Shown one piece after another: positions 15,933 to 25,090 of a DNA stretch of 64,000 nucleotides. The DNA comes from Lautropia sp. (GTDB lineage Bacteria > Pseudomonadota > Gammaproteobacteria > Burkholderiales > Burkholderiaceae_E): assembly GCA_030528325.1 (NCBI GenBank), contig JAUMZD010000001.1, forward strand, positions 71,370-135,369, read 5' to 3'. Under the pieces are notes generated by a model. That model was not told the DNA's origin and did not search any database. It saw only the letters and a program-made list of their open reading frames with translations. Made by a program: the position numbers and the translations under genes. The stretch's first letter is position 1; every line of letters begins with the position of its first letter.

Positions 15933-16592
15933 TCAGCGATGGAAACGGATGGTCTGCACCATGCCGTTATCCGGTTTCAGCAGCGGCTCGGCGCCATCGG
16001 CACCCGGGCCGACCATCTCCAGCAGCGCATCCATCTCATGTGCCGGCGCATCCTCCATCGGCTGCGGCCTGACGGGCGACAGATCGACCAGCACCTCGAA
16101 AACCGTGGCATAAGGATCGCCTGCCTCTCTCAGGCGCTCACCCACCAGCGCGATCACGTGCACCGCATCCCCCAGCAGGCGCGCAGCATCGTTCGGCGGC
16201 AACTGCGCCAGAAACTCCAGAAAGAGCGGCAGATGATCCGGCATTTCCTGCATGCTGCCCGGCCGGTCATCCGGCTCGAAGCCCTGACGCTGGTACTCGT
16301 GCAGCAGATCGAGCAGGGCCTCGCCCCGTTCACGGCTTTCTCCGTGAATGTGCTCGAACAGGTACAGCGAGAACTGGCGCGAACGGTCGAAGCGCGCCAC
16401 ATAGGCCTCCTGCAGACCGATCAGATCCTGCTGGTGGGCCTGCAGATGACGCAGCAGCGGATCGAGCTGCACCCTGAAGAGGGGCTGCGCCTGCAAGGCC
16501 CCATCGATTTCCGGCAGGGCGTCGAGCAGTGCCTGCTCCGGATAGCTGAGCAGCGCCGACAGCGCCGCGTAGAGCCTGTTCAGCCTGTTCAC
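15933..16592 (-). CDS. narJ: Nitrate reductase assembly chaperone NarJ
   Basis: This 219-residue cytoplasmic chaperone binds immature NarG and helps insert the Mo cofactor and an Fe-S cluster before the enzyme docks on NarI. The opening LYAALSALLSYPEQALLDALPEI and the later LPLFLEFLAQLPPNDAARLLGDAVHVIALVGERL are typical of the NarJ/TorD fold. It overlaps narH by 4 bases, consistent with coupled translation. Confidence 0.93.
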   Translation of the reverse strand: MNRLNRLYAALSALLSYPEQALLDALPEIDGALQAQPLFRVQLDPLLRHLQAHQQDLIGLQEAYVARFDRSRQFSLYLFEHIHGESRERGEALLDLLHEYQRQGFEPDDRPGSMQEMPDHLPLFLEFLAQLPPNDAARLLGDAVHVIALVGERLREAGDPYATVFEVLVDLSPVRPQPMEDAPAHEMDALLEMVGPGADGAEPLLKPDNGMVQTIRFHR

Positions 16593-18172
16593 GATGCGTC
16601 CTCCTCGACCGTCCTGCGGGCATTCCGGTCATCACGCTTCAACTGCAGATGCACGACATCCACCCTGGGTTTCTTGCCGAACAGCGACTCGCTGGAATAA
16701 CCGGCCGAACACCCGTTGCCGAAGCTGAAACCGCAGTCGCCGGTGTGGCTGAAGCTCCGCTCCGCTGACGCCTTGTGCGTGGTCGGAATCACGAAGCGAT
16801 CCTCGTAATTGGCGATGGCCATGATCTGGTACATGTCCTCGACCGTGGCCGCATCAAGCCCCACCCGTTCGATGATCGCCGTCGCCCCCTGGCCGGTGAT
16901 CATCTCGCTGCGCTTGAAGGCACGCATCGCGATCATCCGCTCCAGCGCACGAATCACCGGCGCCTCGTCACCGGCCGTCAGCAGGTTTGCGAGGTAGCGA
17001 ACCGGAATCCGAAGGCTTTTCACATCGGGGATGATGCTGCCTTCCACCCTGTCATGCGGCATCTGCCCGTTCTCCGCGGCACTCTGGATCGGCGACAACG
17101 GCGGGATGTACCAGACCATCGGCAGCGTCCGGTATTCCGGATGCAGCGGGAAAGCCACCTCCCACTGGCAGGCCATCTTGTAGACCGGCGACTGGCGGGC
17201 TGCCTCCAGCCAGGTCTCAGGAATGCCAGCCTCGCGCGCGGCAGCCTGCACGGCCGGATCATGCGGATCCAGAAAGCACTCAAGCTGTGCCTGGTAGAGC
17301 TGTCTTTCGTCCGGCATCGAGGCCGCGGCCTCGATCCGGTCGGCGTCATAGAGCATCACACCCAGATACCGGATGCGACCGACACAGGTTTCCGAGCACA
17401 CGGTCGGTTGCCCGGCCTCGATGCGCGGATAACAGAACAGGCATTTCTCGGCCTTGCCCGACTGCCAGTTGAAGTAGATCTTCTTGTACGGGCAGCCCGA
17501 AATGCACATCCGCCATCCCCGGCACTTGTCCTGATCCACCAGCACGATGCCATCTTCCTCGCGCTTGTAGATCGAGCCCGAGGGGCACGAGGCCACACAG
17601 GTCGGATTCAGGCAGTGCTCGCACAGCCGCGGCAGATACATCATGAAGGTGTTCTCGAAGCTGGCATACATCTCCTTCTGAACGCCGTCGAAGAGTGTGT
17701 CCTGACTGCGTCTGGCAAACTCGCCGCCCAGATCATCTTCCCAGTTCGGGCCCCACTCGACCTTCTCCATCTTCTCGCCGGTGATCACCGACACCGGCCG
17801 TGCCGTCGGCGGCGTCTTCATCCGCGGCGCATGCTGCAGATGCTGGTAGTCGTAGGTGAAAGGCTCATAGTAGTCATCGATGGACGGCAGATTCGGATTG
17901 GCAAACAGGTTCGACAGAATCCGCAGCTTGCCCCCCTGACGCGGCTCCAGCCGGCCACCACTGGTACGCACCCAGCCACCCTGCCATGTCTGCTGGTTTT
18001 CCCACTGTTTGGGATAGCCGATGCCGGGCTTCGTCTCGACGTTGTTGAACCACGCATACTCGACCCCGTCACGGCTCGTCCACACATTCTTGCAGGTGAC
18101 CGAACAGGTATGGCAACCGATGCACTTGTCCAGATTCAGCACCATCCCGATTTGTGCACGCACTCTCATCAC
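16589..18172 (-). CDS. narH: Respiratory nitrate reductase beta subunit (iron-sulfur)
   Basis: This 527-residue electron-transfer subunit holds four Fe-S clusters between NarI haems and NarG. The four cysteine groups are visible: CIGCHTCSVTCKNVW near the start, CEHCLNPTCVASCPSG, CRGWRMCISGCPYKK (the Trp in place of Cys marks the 3Fe-4S cluster) and CLFCYPRIEAGQPTVCSETCVGRIRYLG. Length and order match E. coli NarH (512), with a slightly longer tail. It overlaps both narG and narJ by 4 bases. Confidence 0.97.
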   Translation of the reverse strand: MMRVRAQIGMVLNLDKCIGCHTCSVTCKNVWTSRDGVEYAWFNNVETKPGIGYPKQWENQQTWQGGWVRTSGGRLEPRQGGKLRILSNLFANPNLPSIDDYYEPFTYDYQHLQHAPRMKTPPTARPVSVITGEKMEKVEWGPNWEDDLGGEFARRSQDTLFDGVQKEMYASFENTFMMYLPRLCEHCLNPTCVASCPSGSIYKREEDGIVLVDQDKCRGWRMCISGCPYKKIYFNWQSGKAEKCLFCYPRIEAGQPTVCSETCVGRIRYLGVMLYDADRIEAAASMPDERQLYQAQLECFLDPHDPAVQAAAREAGIPETWLEAARQSPVYKMACQWEVAFPLHPEYRTLPMVWYIPPLSPIQSAAENGQMPHDRVEGSIIPDVKSLRIPVRYLANLLTAGDEAPVIRALERMIAMRAFKRSEMITGQGATAIIERVGLDAATVEDMYQIMAIANYEDRFVIPTTHKASAERSFSHTGDCGFSFGNGCSAGYSSESLFGKKPRVDVVHLQLKRDDRNARRTVEEDAS

Positions 18173-21100
18173 ACCACTCCTTCTTCCGTGCCGGCCGCCA
18201 CCGGCTCATCCAGCCAGTCGACCCGGTTCATCTTGCGCACCACGACGAACTCGTCGCGGTTGCTGCCGATCGTGCCGTAGTAGTTGAAGCCGTAAGCAAG
18301 CTGCGCATAGCCCCCGATCATGTGCGTGGGCTTCAACACCGCGCGCGTGACCGAGTTGTGGATGCCGCCGCGCTTGCCGCTGGTTTCCGCCCCCGGGGTG
18401 TTCACGATCTTCTCCTGCGCGTGATACATCAGGCACATGCCCTTGGGCACCCGCTGACTCACCACGACGCGGGCGGCCACCGTGCCATTCGCGTTGAAGC
18501 ACTCGACCCAGTCGTTGTCCGCCACGCCGATGCGCTTCGCCTCGTCCTCCGCGATCCAGACGTGCGGGCCGGCACGCCCGAGCGTCAGCATCCGCAGGTT
18601 GTCGGAATAGGTGCTGTGAATGCCCCATTTCTGGTGCGGCGTCAGCCAGTTCAGCAGGATTTCCGGATTGCCATTGGGCTTGGCGCCCAGCATCGACGCC
18701 ACCGACTTCGTGTCGATGGGAGGCCGATAGACGCAGAAGCCTTCACCGAAATCGAGCATCCAGCGATGATCCTGATAGAACTGCTGACGGCCCGTGAGCG
18801 TGCGCCAGGGGATCAGCTCGTGCACGTTCGTGTAGCCTGCGTTGTAGCTCACCTCCTCCGACTCCAGACCTGACCAGGTCGGCGCCGAGATGATCTTCCG
18901 GGGCTGCACCAGAATGTCGCGAAAGCGGATCTTGTCATGCTCGCGCCCCTTCGCCAGATGGACATGATCACGCCCCGTGATCTTCGAGAGCGCCTGCCAC
19001 GCCTTCACCGACACATGACCATTCGTCTCTGGTGCAAAGGTCAGGATCATCTCGGCCGCGTCGATGGCCGTTTCGATCCGCGGCCGCCCCTGGCTGACAC
19101 CTTCCTCCGTCACCCGCCGGTTCAGCGCACCCAGCTCCTGCACTTCGTGCTCGGTGTTCCAGGTGATACCCTTGCCACCGTTGCCGAGCTTGTCGAGCAA
19201 TGGGCCCACCGACGTGAATTTCCGGTAGATGTCACGGTAATTGCGCTCGACCACCACCATGTTCGGCGCCGTCCTGCCCGGAATGAGGTCGCACTCCCCT
19301 TTCTTCCAGTCCTTCGGTGCAAAGGGTTGCCCCAGCTCACCCGGCGTGTCGTGCAGCAGCGGCTGGAGCACGATGTCCCTGCGGGTGCCCAGATAGGGGC
19401 CCGCAATCTCGCTGAAGCGCTTTGCCAGCAGCTTGTAGATTTCCCAGTCGGTTCGGCTTTCCCACAGCGGCTGCACCGCCTCCGAGAGCGGATGGATGAA
19501 CGGGTGCATGTCGGACGTGTTCAGATCATCCTTCTCGTACCACGTCGCCGTCGGCAGCACGATGTCCCCGTACAGGCAGGTCGTGCTCATCCGGAAATCC
19601 AGCACCGTGACCAGGTCGAGCTTGCCCTCCGGCAGTTCCTCATGCCACTTCACCTCCGACGTGCGCACAGCCTCCCTGCCATCGGAAAACAGCGCGTTCT
19701 GTGTGCCCAGCAGGTGCTTCAGCAGGTACTCATGTCCCTTGCCGCTCGAGCCCAGCAGGTTAGAGCGCCAGATGAACAGATTGCGCGGAAAGTTTTTCGG
19801 GTTTTCCGGATCTTCACAGCTCATCCGCTCGGTGCCTGCCTTCAGCCTTTCGCACAGGTAATCCACCGGCGACACGCCCGCCTTGTCGGCCGCATCACAG
19901 ATATCGAGCGGATTGGTCTCAAGCTGCGGTGCCGACGGCAGCCAGCCCAGCCGCTCGGCCTTGGCATTCAGATCGATCAGCGCCATGTTTTCCAGCGGCG
20001 CACGCTCGGCCGCCGGGCCGAGAATTTCCTTCACGTCCAGCATCTCGTGCCGCCACTGCCCCGAGTGCGCATAGAAGAAGCTGGTGCTGTTCATCTGCCG
20101 GGGCGGGCGCGACCAGTCGAGCGCAAAGGTCAGCGGCGCCCAGCCGAACTGCGGCCGCAGCTTCTCCTGCCCCACATAGTGACTCCAGCCGCCCCCACTC
20201 TGTCCGATGCAGCCACACATCATCAGCAGATTGATGATGCCGCGATAGGCCATGTCGGTATGGAACCAGTGATTGATGCCGGCCCCGATGATCACCATGC
20301 TGCGCCCTTTCGTGTCATGCGCATTCTGGGCGAACTCGCGGGCCACCTGCGTCACCAGCTCGGGCCGGACACCCGTGTATTTCTGCTGCCAGGCCGGTGT
20401 GTAGGGCACGTCATCCTCGAAGGACTTCGCCACGTTCGGATCGTCCAGCCCCTGATCGACGCCATAGTTCGCCATCTGCAGGTCGAAGACCGTGGCCACC
20501 AGGGCCGAGCCCCCATCGGCCAGCTTCACGCGGCGCGCCGGTACCCGACGCCCGATCAGCCCGCTTTTCTCCTCACCGGCAAAATAATTGAAGCCCACCG
20601 TGACGACTTCGTCACAGGCATCCTTCAGGCTCAGCTTCGGATCGATGTCGGCGCCGCTGCCTCCGTTCTTCATTTCCAGGTTCCAGCGCCCCACCCTGCC
20701 GGTCTCGGCCTTGTCCTCACCCCAGCGGAAACCGATCGTCCCGTTCGGCACCACCAGTTCATTCGTGGCCTGATCGACCAGCACGGTTTTCCACTCGGGG
20801 TTGTTCTTCTCGCCCAGCTGATCCGGCAGATGTGAAGCCCGCAGAAAATGATCGGGAACCAGCATGCCCTCCCGCTCCTTCAGCATCACCAGCATCGGCA
20901 TGTCGGTGTACTGCTTCACATAGCGGGTGAAGTAAGGGGACGGATCGTCGCGATGGAACTCGGTCAGGATCACGTGGCCCATCGCCATCGCCAGCGCGGC
21001 ATCAGTGCCCTGCTTCGGCGCCAGCCAGATGTCGCCGAACTTCACCATCTCGCCGAAATCCGACGACACGGCCACCGTCTTCGTGCCCTTGTAACGCACC

Positions 21101-21906
21101 TCGGTGTAGAAATGGGCATCCGGCGTGCGGGTCATCGGCACATTCGAGCCCCATACCATCAGATAGCCCGAGTTGTACCAGTCGGCCGATTCCGGCACAT
21201 CGGTCTGCTCCCCCCAGATCTGGGGGCTGGCTGGCGGCAGATCACAGTACCAGTCATAAAAACTCAGACAGACGCCACCAATCAGGCTCAGGTAACGGGC
21301 TCCCGCCGCATAGCTGACCATCGACATCGCCGGAATCGGCGAGAAGCCGATCACCCGGTCGGGGCCATGATCCTTGATCGTCACGGCATTGGCCGCCACG
21401 ATCATCTCGGTGGCCGTGTCCCAGTCCGCACGCACGAAGCCGCCCAGCCCCCGGGCCTGCTTGTAGCGTGCCGCCCTGGCAGGATCCTGAACGATCGAGC
21501 GCCAGGCATCGATGGGCCCCATCGTCTTTCGGGCCTCCCGCCACATGGTCATCAGCTCTCCCCGGATCATCGGGTGCTTGACCCGCTGCGCGGAATACAC
21601 ATACCAGCTGTAGGAGGCGCCACGCGGACAGCCACGCGGTTCATGGTTCGGCAGATCCGGGCGGGTGCGCGGATAGTCGGTCTGCTGGGTCTCCCAGGTG
21701 ATCAGCCCGTTCTTCACATAGATCTTCCAGCTGCACGAACCGGTGCAGTTCACCCCATGCGTCGAGCGGACGACCTTGTCGTGCTGCCAGCGCGAGCGAT
21801 AGGCATCTTCCCATTGCCGGTCCTCGTTGACGACCGCGCCATGACCCGCCGAGAAGGTCGAGCGGGTACGGGTCAGAAATTTCAAGCGATCCAGAAAATG
21901 ACTCAT
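18169..21906 (-). CDS. narG: Respiratory nitrate reductase alpha subunit (Mo-bisPGD)
   Basis: This 1245-residue catalytic subunit reduces nitrate to nitrite on the cytoplasmic side of the membrane. The start at 21906 (MSHFLDRLKFLTR) gives nearly the length of E. coli NarG (1247); the open frame runs 40 codons further upstream. The FS0 cluster motif STHGVNCTGSCSW, with its histidine ligand, is near residue 50, and ESADWYNSGYLMVWGSNVPMTRTPDAHFYTEVRYKGTK includes the aspartate region that ligates Mo. There is no Tat leader, only the family's usual N-terminal tail. Molybdenum for this enzyme links it to the adjacent mod locus. Confidence 0.98.
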   Translation of the reverse strand: MSHFLDRLKFLTRTRSTFSAGHGAVVNEDRQWEDAYRSRWQHDKVVRSTHGVNCTGSCSWKIYVKNGLITWETQQTDYPRTRPDLPNHEPRGCPRGASYSWYVYSAQRVKHPMIRGELMTMWREARKTMGPIDAWRSIVQDPARAARYKQARGLGGFVRADWDTATEMIVAANAVTIKDHGPDRVIGFSPIPAMSMVSYAAGARYLSLIGGVCLSFYDWYCDLPPASPQIWGEQTDVPESADWYNSGYLMVWGSNVPMTRTPDAHFYTEVRYKGTKTVAVSSDFGEMVKFGDIWLAPKQGTDAALAMAMGHVILTEFHRDDPSPYFTRYVKQYTDMPMLVMLKEREGMLVPDHFLRASHLPDQLGEKNNPEWKTVLVDQATNELVVPNGTIGFRWGEDKAETGRVGRWNLEMKNGGSGADIDPKLSLKDACDEVVTVGFNYFAGEEKSGLIGRRVPARRVKLADGGSALVATVFDLQMANYGVDQGLDDPNVAKSFEDDVPYTPAWQQKYTGVRPELVTQVAREFAQNAHDTKGRSMVIIGAGINHWFHTDMAYRGIINLLMMCGCIGQSGGGWSHYVGQEKLRPQFGWAPLTFALDWSRPPRQMNSTSFFYAHSGQWRHEMLDVKEILGPAAERAPLENMALIDLNAKAERLGWLPSAPQLETNPLDICDAADKAGVSPVDYLCERLKAGTERMSCEDPENPKNFPRNLFIWRSNLLGSSGKGHEYLLKHLLGTQNALFSDGREAVRTSEVKWHEELPEGKLDLVTVLDFRMSTTCLYGDIVLPTATWYEKDDLNTSDMHPFIHPLSEAVQPLWESRTDWEIYKLLAKRFSEIAGPYLGTRRDIVLQPLLHDTPGELGQPFAPKDWKKGECDLIPGRTAPNMVVVERNYRDIYRKFTSVGPLLDKLGNGGKGITWNTEHEVQELGALNRRVTEEGVSQGRPRIETAIDAAEMILTFAPETNGHVSVKAWQALSKITGRDHVHLAKGREHDKIRFRDILVQPRKIISAPTWSGLESEEVSYNAGYTNVHELIPWRTLTGRQQFYQDHRWMLDFGEGFCVYRPPIDTKSVASMLGAKPNGNPEILLNWLTPHQKWGIHSTYSDNLRMLTLGRAGPHVWIAEDEAKRIGVADNDWVECFNANGTVAARVVVSQRVPKGMCLMYHAQEKIVNTPGAETSGKRGGIHNSVTRAVLKPTHMIGGYAQLAYGFNYYGTIGSNRDEFVVVRKMNRVDWLDEPVAAGTEEGVV

Positions 21907-22006
21907 GTCAGCTCCTTGTCCTTGAGATGCGCCGAACCGGTCCACACGGACATCGAATCCCCGAAACGGGACTCGTCCAGCACATCCCCTGTCGTCAGTG
22001 CCGGTT

Positions 22007-23389
22007 TCAGCACGGCATCTCGGCACCCTTTCGGGCGTAATACCACCAGGTGATCACCAGGCAGCTCAGGTAGAACACGATGAAGCCCGTCAGGGCCGCC
22101 CCCACTCCCCCTGTCATTTCCAGTGAGGTGCCAAAGCTCTTGGGAATGAAGAATCCGCCGTAAGCGCCGATGGCCCCCGAGAAACCCAGCACGGCCGCCG
22201 CCTCCTTGTTGCCATCGAGCACGGCCTGCCGCCTGGCCTCGGGGGAGGTACCCGCTTCACGCTGCCGCTCGGTGAGAAAGATCACCGGGATCATCCGGAA
22301 GGTCGAACCGTTACCGATGCCCGTCAGCGCGAACAGTGCGATGAACATCGCCAGAAAGGCAGGAAAACTGCCGCTGCTGCCCGCCGAGGGCAGGAATGCC
22401 ATCACCCCGATCACGGCCAGGATCATCAGTGCGAAGGTCCACAGCGTGACCCGGGCGCCGCCCAGGCGGTCGGACATCCAGCCACCGATCGGGCGCGTCA
22501 GGGCACCCACCAGCGGCCCCAGGAAGGCATACTGCGTCGGGTTCACGTCCGGAAACTGCGATTTGGTCAACAGCGCCAGCCCCGCCGAAAAGCCGATGAA
22601 TGAACCGAAGGTGCCGATGTAAAGCCAGCACATCAGCCAGTTGTGCTTGCGCCGGAAGATCACGGCCTGATCCCGGAACGAGGCTTTTGCATCGGCGATG
22701 TCGTTCATCCCGAACCAGGCGGCGATCGTTGCCAGCAGGATGAAGGGCACCCAGACGAACCCCGCGTTCTGCAACCAGAGCGTTTTCGTCGAGCCGTCCG
22801 CTGCCGTGAAACTCAGCCCATCACCACCCACGCCCACCATCGCCCCGCTGATCACCAGCGGCACCACGAACTGCGTCAGGCTCACGCCCAGATTGCCGAT
22901 ACCGGCGTTCAGGCCGGTTGCCATGCCCTTCTTCGCCTTCGGAAAGAAGAAGCTGATGTTCGCCATGCTGGAGCTGAAGTTGCCGCCCCCCAGCCCGCAG
23001 AGCAGGGCAAGCGCCAGCAGCACCCCATAGCTGGTATCCGGGTTCTGCAGTGCAAAGCCCATGCCGATGGCAGGCACCAGCAGGCTGAGCGTGGAAATCG
23101 CCGTCCATTTCCGCCCACCGAAGATGGGCACGAGAAAACTGTAGAAGATCCTCAGCGTGGCCCCGGACAGGGCAGGCAGCGCCGTCAGCCAGAACATCTG
23201 GTTCTTGGAAAGCTCGAAACCCACCTTGTCGAGGTTGACCACCACCACGCTCCACAAAAGCCAGATGGCAAACGCCAGCATCAGCGCGGGGATCGAAATC
23301 CACAGGTTCCGGTTCGCGATGCGGGCGCCTTCCCGTTGCCAGAAATCCGGGTCTTCAGGCGCCCAATGGGTGAGCAGATGGGATGACAT
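22007..23389 (-). CDS. narK: Nitrate/nitrite transporter, NarK2 type (MFS)
   Basis: This 460-residue major facilitator protein has about 12 membrane segments. It carries the nitrate-transporter signatures GNFSSSMANISFFFPKAKKGMATGLNAGIGNLG and a later FSGAIGAYGGFFIPKSFG, both typical of NarK proteins. The N-terminal tail PEDPDFWQREGARIANRNLWISIPALMLAFAIWLLWS is typical of the NarK2 group, which exchanges nitrate for nitrite. It lies 100 bases upstream of narG and 70 bases downstream of narK1. Confidence 0.94.
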   Translation of the reverse strand: MSSHLLTHWAPEDPDFWQREGARIANRNLWISIPALMLAFAIWLLWSVVVVNLDKVGFELSKNQMFWLTALPALSGATLRIFYSFLVPIFGGRKWTAISTLSLLVPAIGMGFALQNPDTSYGVLLALALLCGLGGGNFSSSMANISFFFPKAKKGMATGLNAGIGNLGVSLTQFVVPLVISGAMVGVGGDGLSFTAADGSTKTLWLQNAGFVWVPFILLATIAAWFGMNDIADAKASFRDQAVIFRRKHNWLMCWLYIGTFGSFIGFSAGLALLTKSQFPDVNPTQYAFLGPLVGALTRPIGGWMSDRLGGARVTLWTFALMILAVIGVMAFLPSAGSSGSFPAFLAMFIALFALTGIGNGSTFRMIPVIFLTERQREAGTSPEARRQAVLDGNKEAAAVLGFSGAIGAYGGFFIPKSFGTSLEMTGGVGAALTGFIVFYLSCLVITWWYYARKGAEMPC

Positions 23390-23459
23390 GATGCTGGTCT
23401 CCTGACAGGCAAGGCCGGCATGCTTGCTGCCTTGCCCTGGTTGGAATCAGGGGGTTCGT

Positions 23460-24743
23460 TCAGGCCGCAGCGTGGGCAGCCCGGTCCCCGGCCGCTGCTA
23501 CGCGTGCCGGATCACGGAAGCTGAAATGCATCCACACGAGGCTCACACAGACCGTGCCGTACAGCAGCATGAAGCAGCTCGACCGGATGCCGGTCAGGTC
23601 AAGGGCCATGCCGAAGAGGATCGGCAACAGAAAGCCGCCCAGACCACCGGCCAGACCCACGACGCCCGACACGGCACCGATGTTGTCGGTGAAGTCGTCG
23701 GAGATGAACTTGAAGACCGATGCCTTTCCAATCGCCGTGGCAATGCCCACGACGAAGAGCAGGAAGGTGAAGACCCAGGGGTTCAGCCCGATCTGGAAAC
23801 TCTGCGGGCCGGTGACGGTCTGGATCGTGAAGTCGGTCTGCGGGTAGCTGAGGATGAAGAAGCAGACCCAGCACACCCACATCACCCACCAGGTCGTTCG
23901 ATAGGCGCCGTACCTGTCCGAGATCCAGCCGCCGATGGCGCGCAGCACGCCGCCCGGCAGCGAGAAGCAGGCCGCCAGCAGCGCCGCCAGACCGATGTCG
24001 AAGCCATACTCGCCGATGTAGTACTTCGTCATCCACAAGGCCAGCGCCACATAACCGCCGAACACCACCGAGTAATACTGGCAGTAGCGCCAGACCCGGG
24101 GATCTCGCAGCATCTCGAGCTGTGCCCGCATCGACACCGAGTGCGGCACCTTGTGTGCCGGGTTGGTATGCGTGCCGAACCAGAACAGCACGGCTGTCAG
24201 CAGCATCGCCACCGAATAGACTTTCGGCACGATCTCCCAGCTGCCGCCCGCCGCCACGATCAGCGCCGGCGCCACGAACTTGGTCAGGGCCGAACCCGAG
24301 TTGCCGGCCCCGAACACGCCCATCGCAAAGCCCTGCCGATCCCTCGGGAACCAGCGCGCCACGTAGGGCGTGCCGACCGAAAACGAGCCGCCGGCCAGAC
24401 CCACGAAGAGTGACAGCACCAGAAAGTGCCAGTATTCGGTGGCATGACTCATCAGCCAGATCGGCACCACGGTGGCGATCATCAGCAGAAAGAAGACGAT
24501 CCGGCCACCGTAGCGATCCGTCCAGATCCCGAGTGGCACCCGGACGATCGAACCGGTCAGCACCGGCATGGCCGTCAGCAGACCGAACTGGGTTTCGTTC
24601 AGCCCCAACTGTTCCTTGATGGGGATGCCCAGCACCGCGAACATCATCCAGATCGCAAAACAGATGGTGAATGCAAAGGTGCTGGAGACCAGGACGGAAT
24701 AGGCCCCCTTGGGTACCGTGCTGGCTGCGGTCTGCTCTGCCAT
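23460..24743 (-). CDS. narK: Nitrate/nitrite transporter, NarK1 type (MFS)
   Basis: This 427-residue major facilitator protein is predicted to import nitrate, possibly by proton symport. It contains LTGSIVRVPLGIWTDRYGGR, LAGGSFSVGTPYVARWFPRDRQGFAMGVFGAGNSG and VVGLAGGLGGFLLPILFG, the NarK1-group versions of the nitrate signatures. The start at 24743 (MAEQTAAS) follows AGAAGAGGG; a longer reading from TTG 24779 is less likely. Paired narK1-narK2 genes before narGHJI are common in denitrifying proteobacteria. Confidence 0.93.
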   Translation of the reverse strand: MAEQTAASTVPKGAYSVLVSSTFAFTICFAIWMMFAVLGIPIKEQLGLNETQFGLLTAMPVLTGSIVRVPLGIWTDRYGGRIVFFLLMIATVVPIWLMSHATEYWHFLVLSLFVGLAGGSFSVGTPYVARWFPRDRQGFAMGVFGAGNSGSALTKFVAPALIVAAGGSWEIVPKVYSVAMLLTAVLFWFGTHTNPAHKVPHSVSMRAQLEMLRDPRVWRYCQYYSVVFGGYVALALWMTKYYIGEYGFDIGLAALLAACFSLPGGVLRAIGGWISDRYGAYRTTWWVMWVCWVCFFILSYPQTDFTIQTVTGPQSFQIGLNPWVFTFLLFVVGIATAIGKASVFKFISDDFTDNIGAVSGVVGLAGGLGGFLLPILFGMALDLTGIRSSCFMLLYGTVCVSLVWMHFSFRDPARVAAAGDRAAHAAA

Positions 24744-25090
24744 GACGCCCTCTTCTTCTGCCGTGTGAACCTTTGTCAACTTTAGAAGCCTTGCCCGGCA
24801 TCGACCATTCCTCCAAGGGGGAAGGCAGACGGCGCAGAAGACCTAGGCCGAAAGAACTACGCCGCCTCCGTGTCGGCACCACGCACAGCTTCAGGAGTGA
24901 GGCCCCCTTGCGAACCACCCCGCAACCCATGGTTCAGGCCCAAGGGGCAGGTCGGGTCGCAGCGGGATGCGACCAGTCACACATCGCCCACCGTTCGTAG
25001 ACAGGCACTGGCCGTCTGGCCTTCGGCTCACACGGGCGCTTCCGGCTCACGGCAAACTGTCGGAAACACCTTCCCCGTTTCCTTCAGGCC
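24744..25090. other. Divergent intergenic region between narK1 and pilB
   Basis: This 347-base region should hold the promoters of the nar operon (minus strand) and of pilB (plus strand). No clear FNR site (TTGAT-N4-ATCAA) or pair of NarL heptamers was recognised. TTGACA on the minus strand at 24774-24779 resembles a -35 element but lacks a good -10. No gene is supported. Confidence 0.5.

Noticed and set aside
24744-25090. FNR and NarL sites before the nar operon
   Set aside because: Expected from biology, but no convincing FNR palindrome or NarL heptamer pair was seen by eye.
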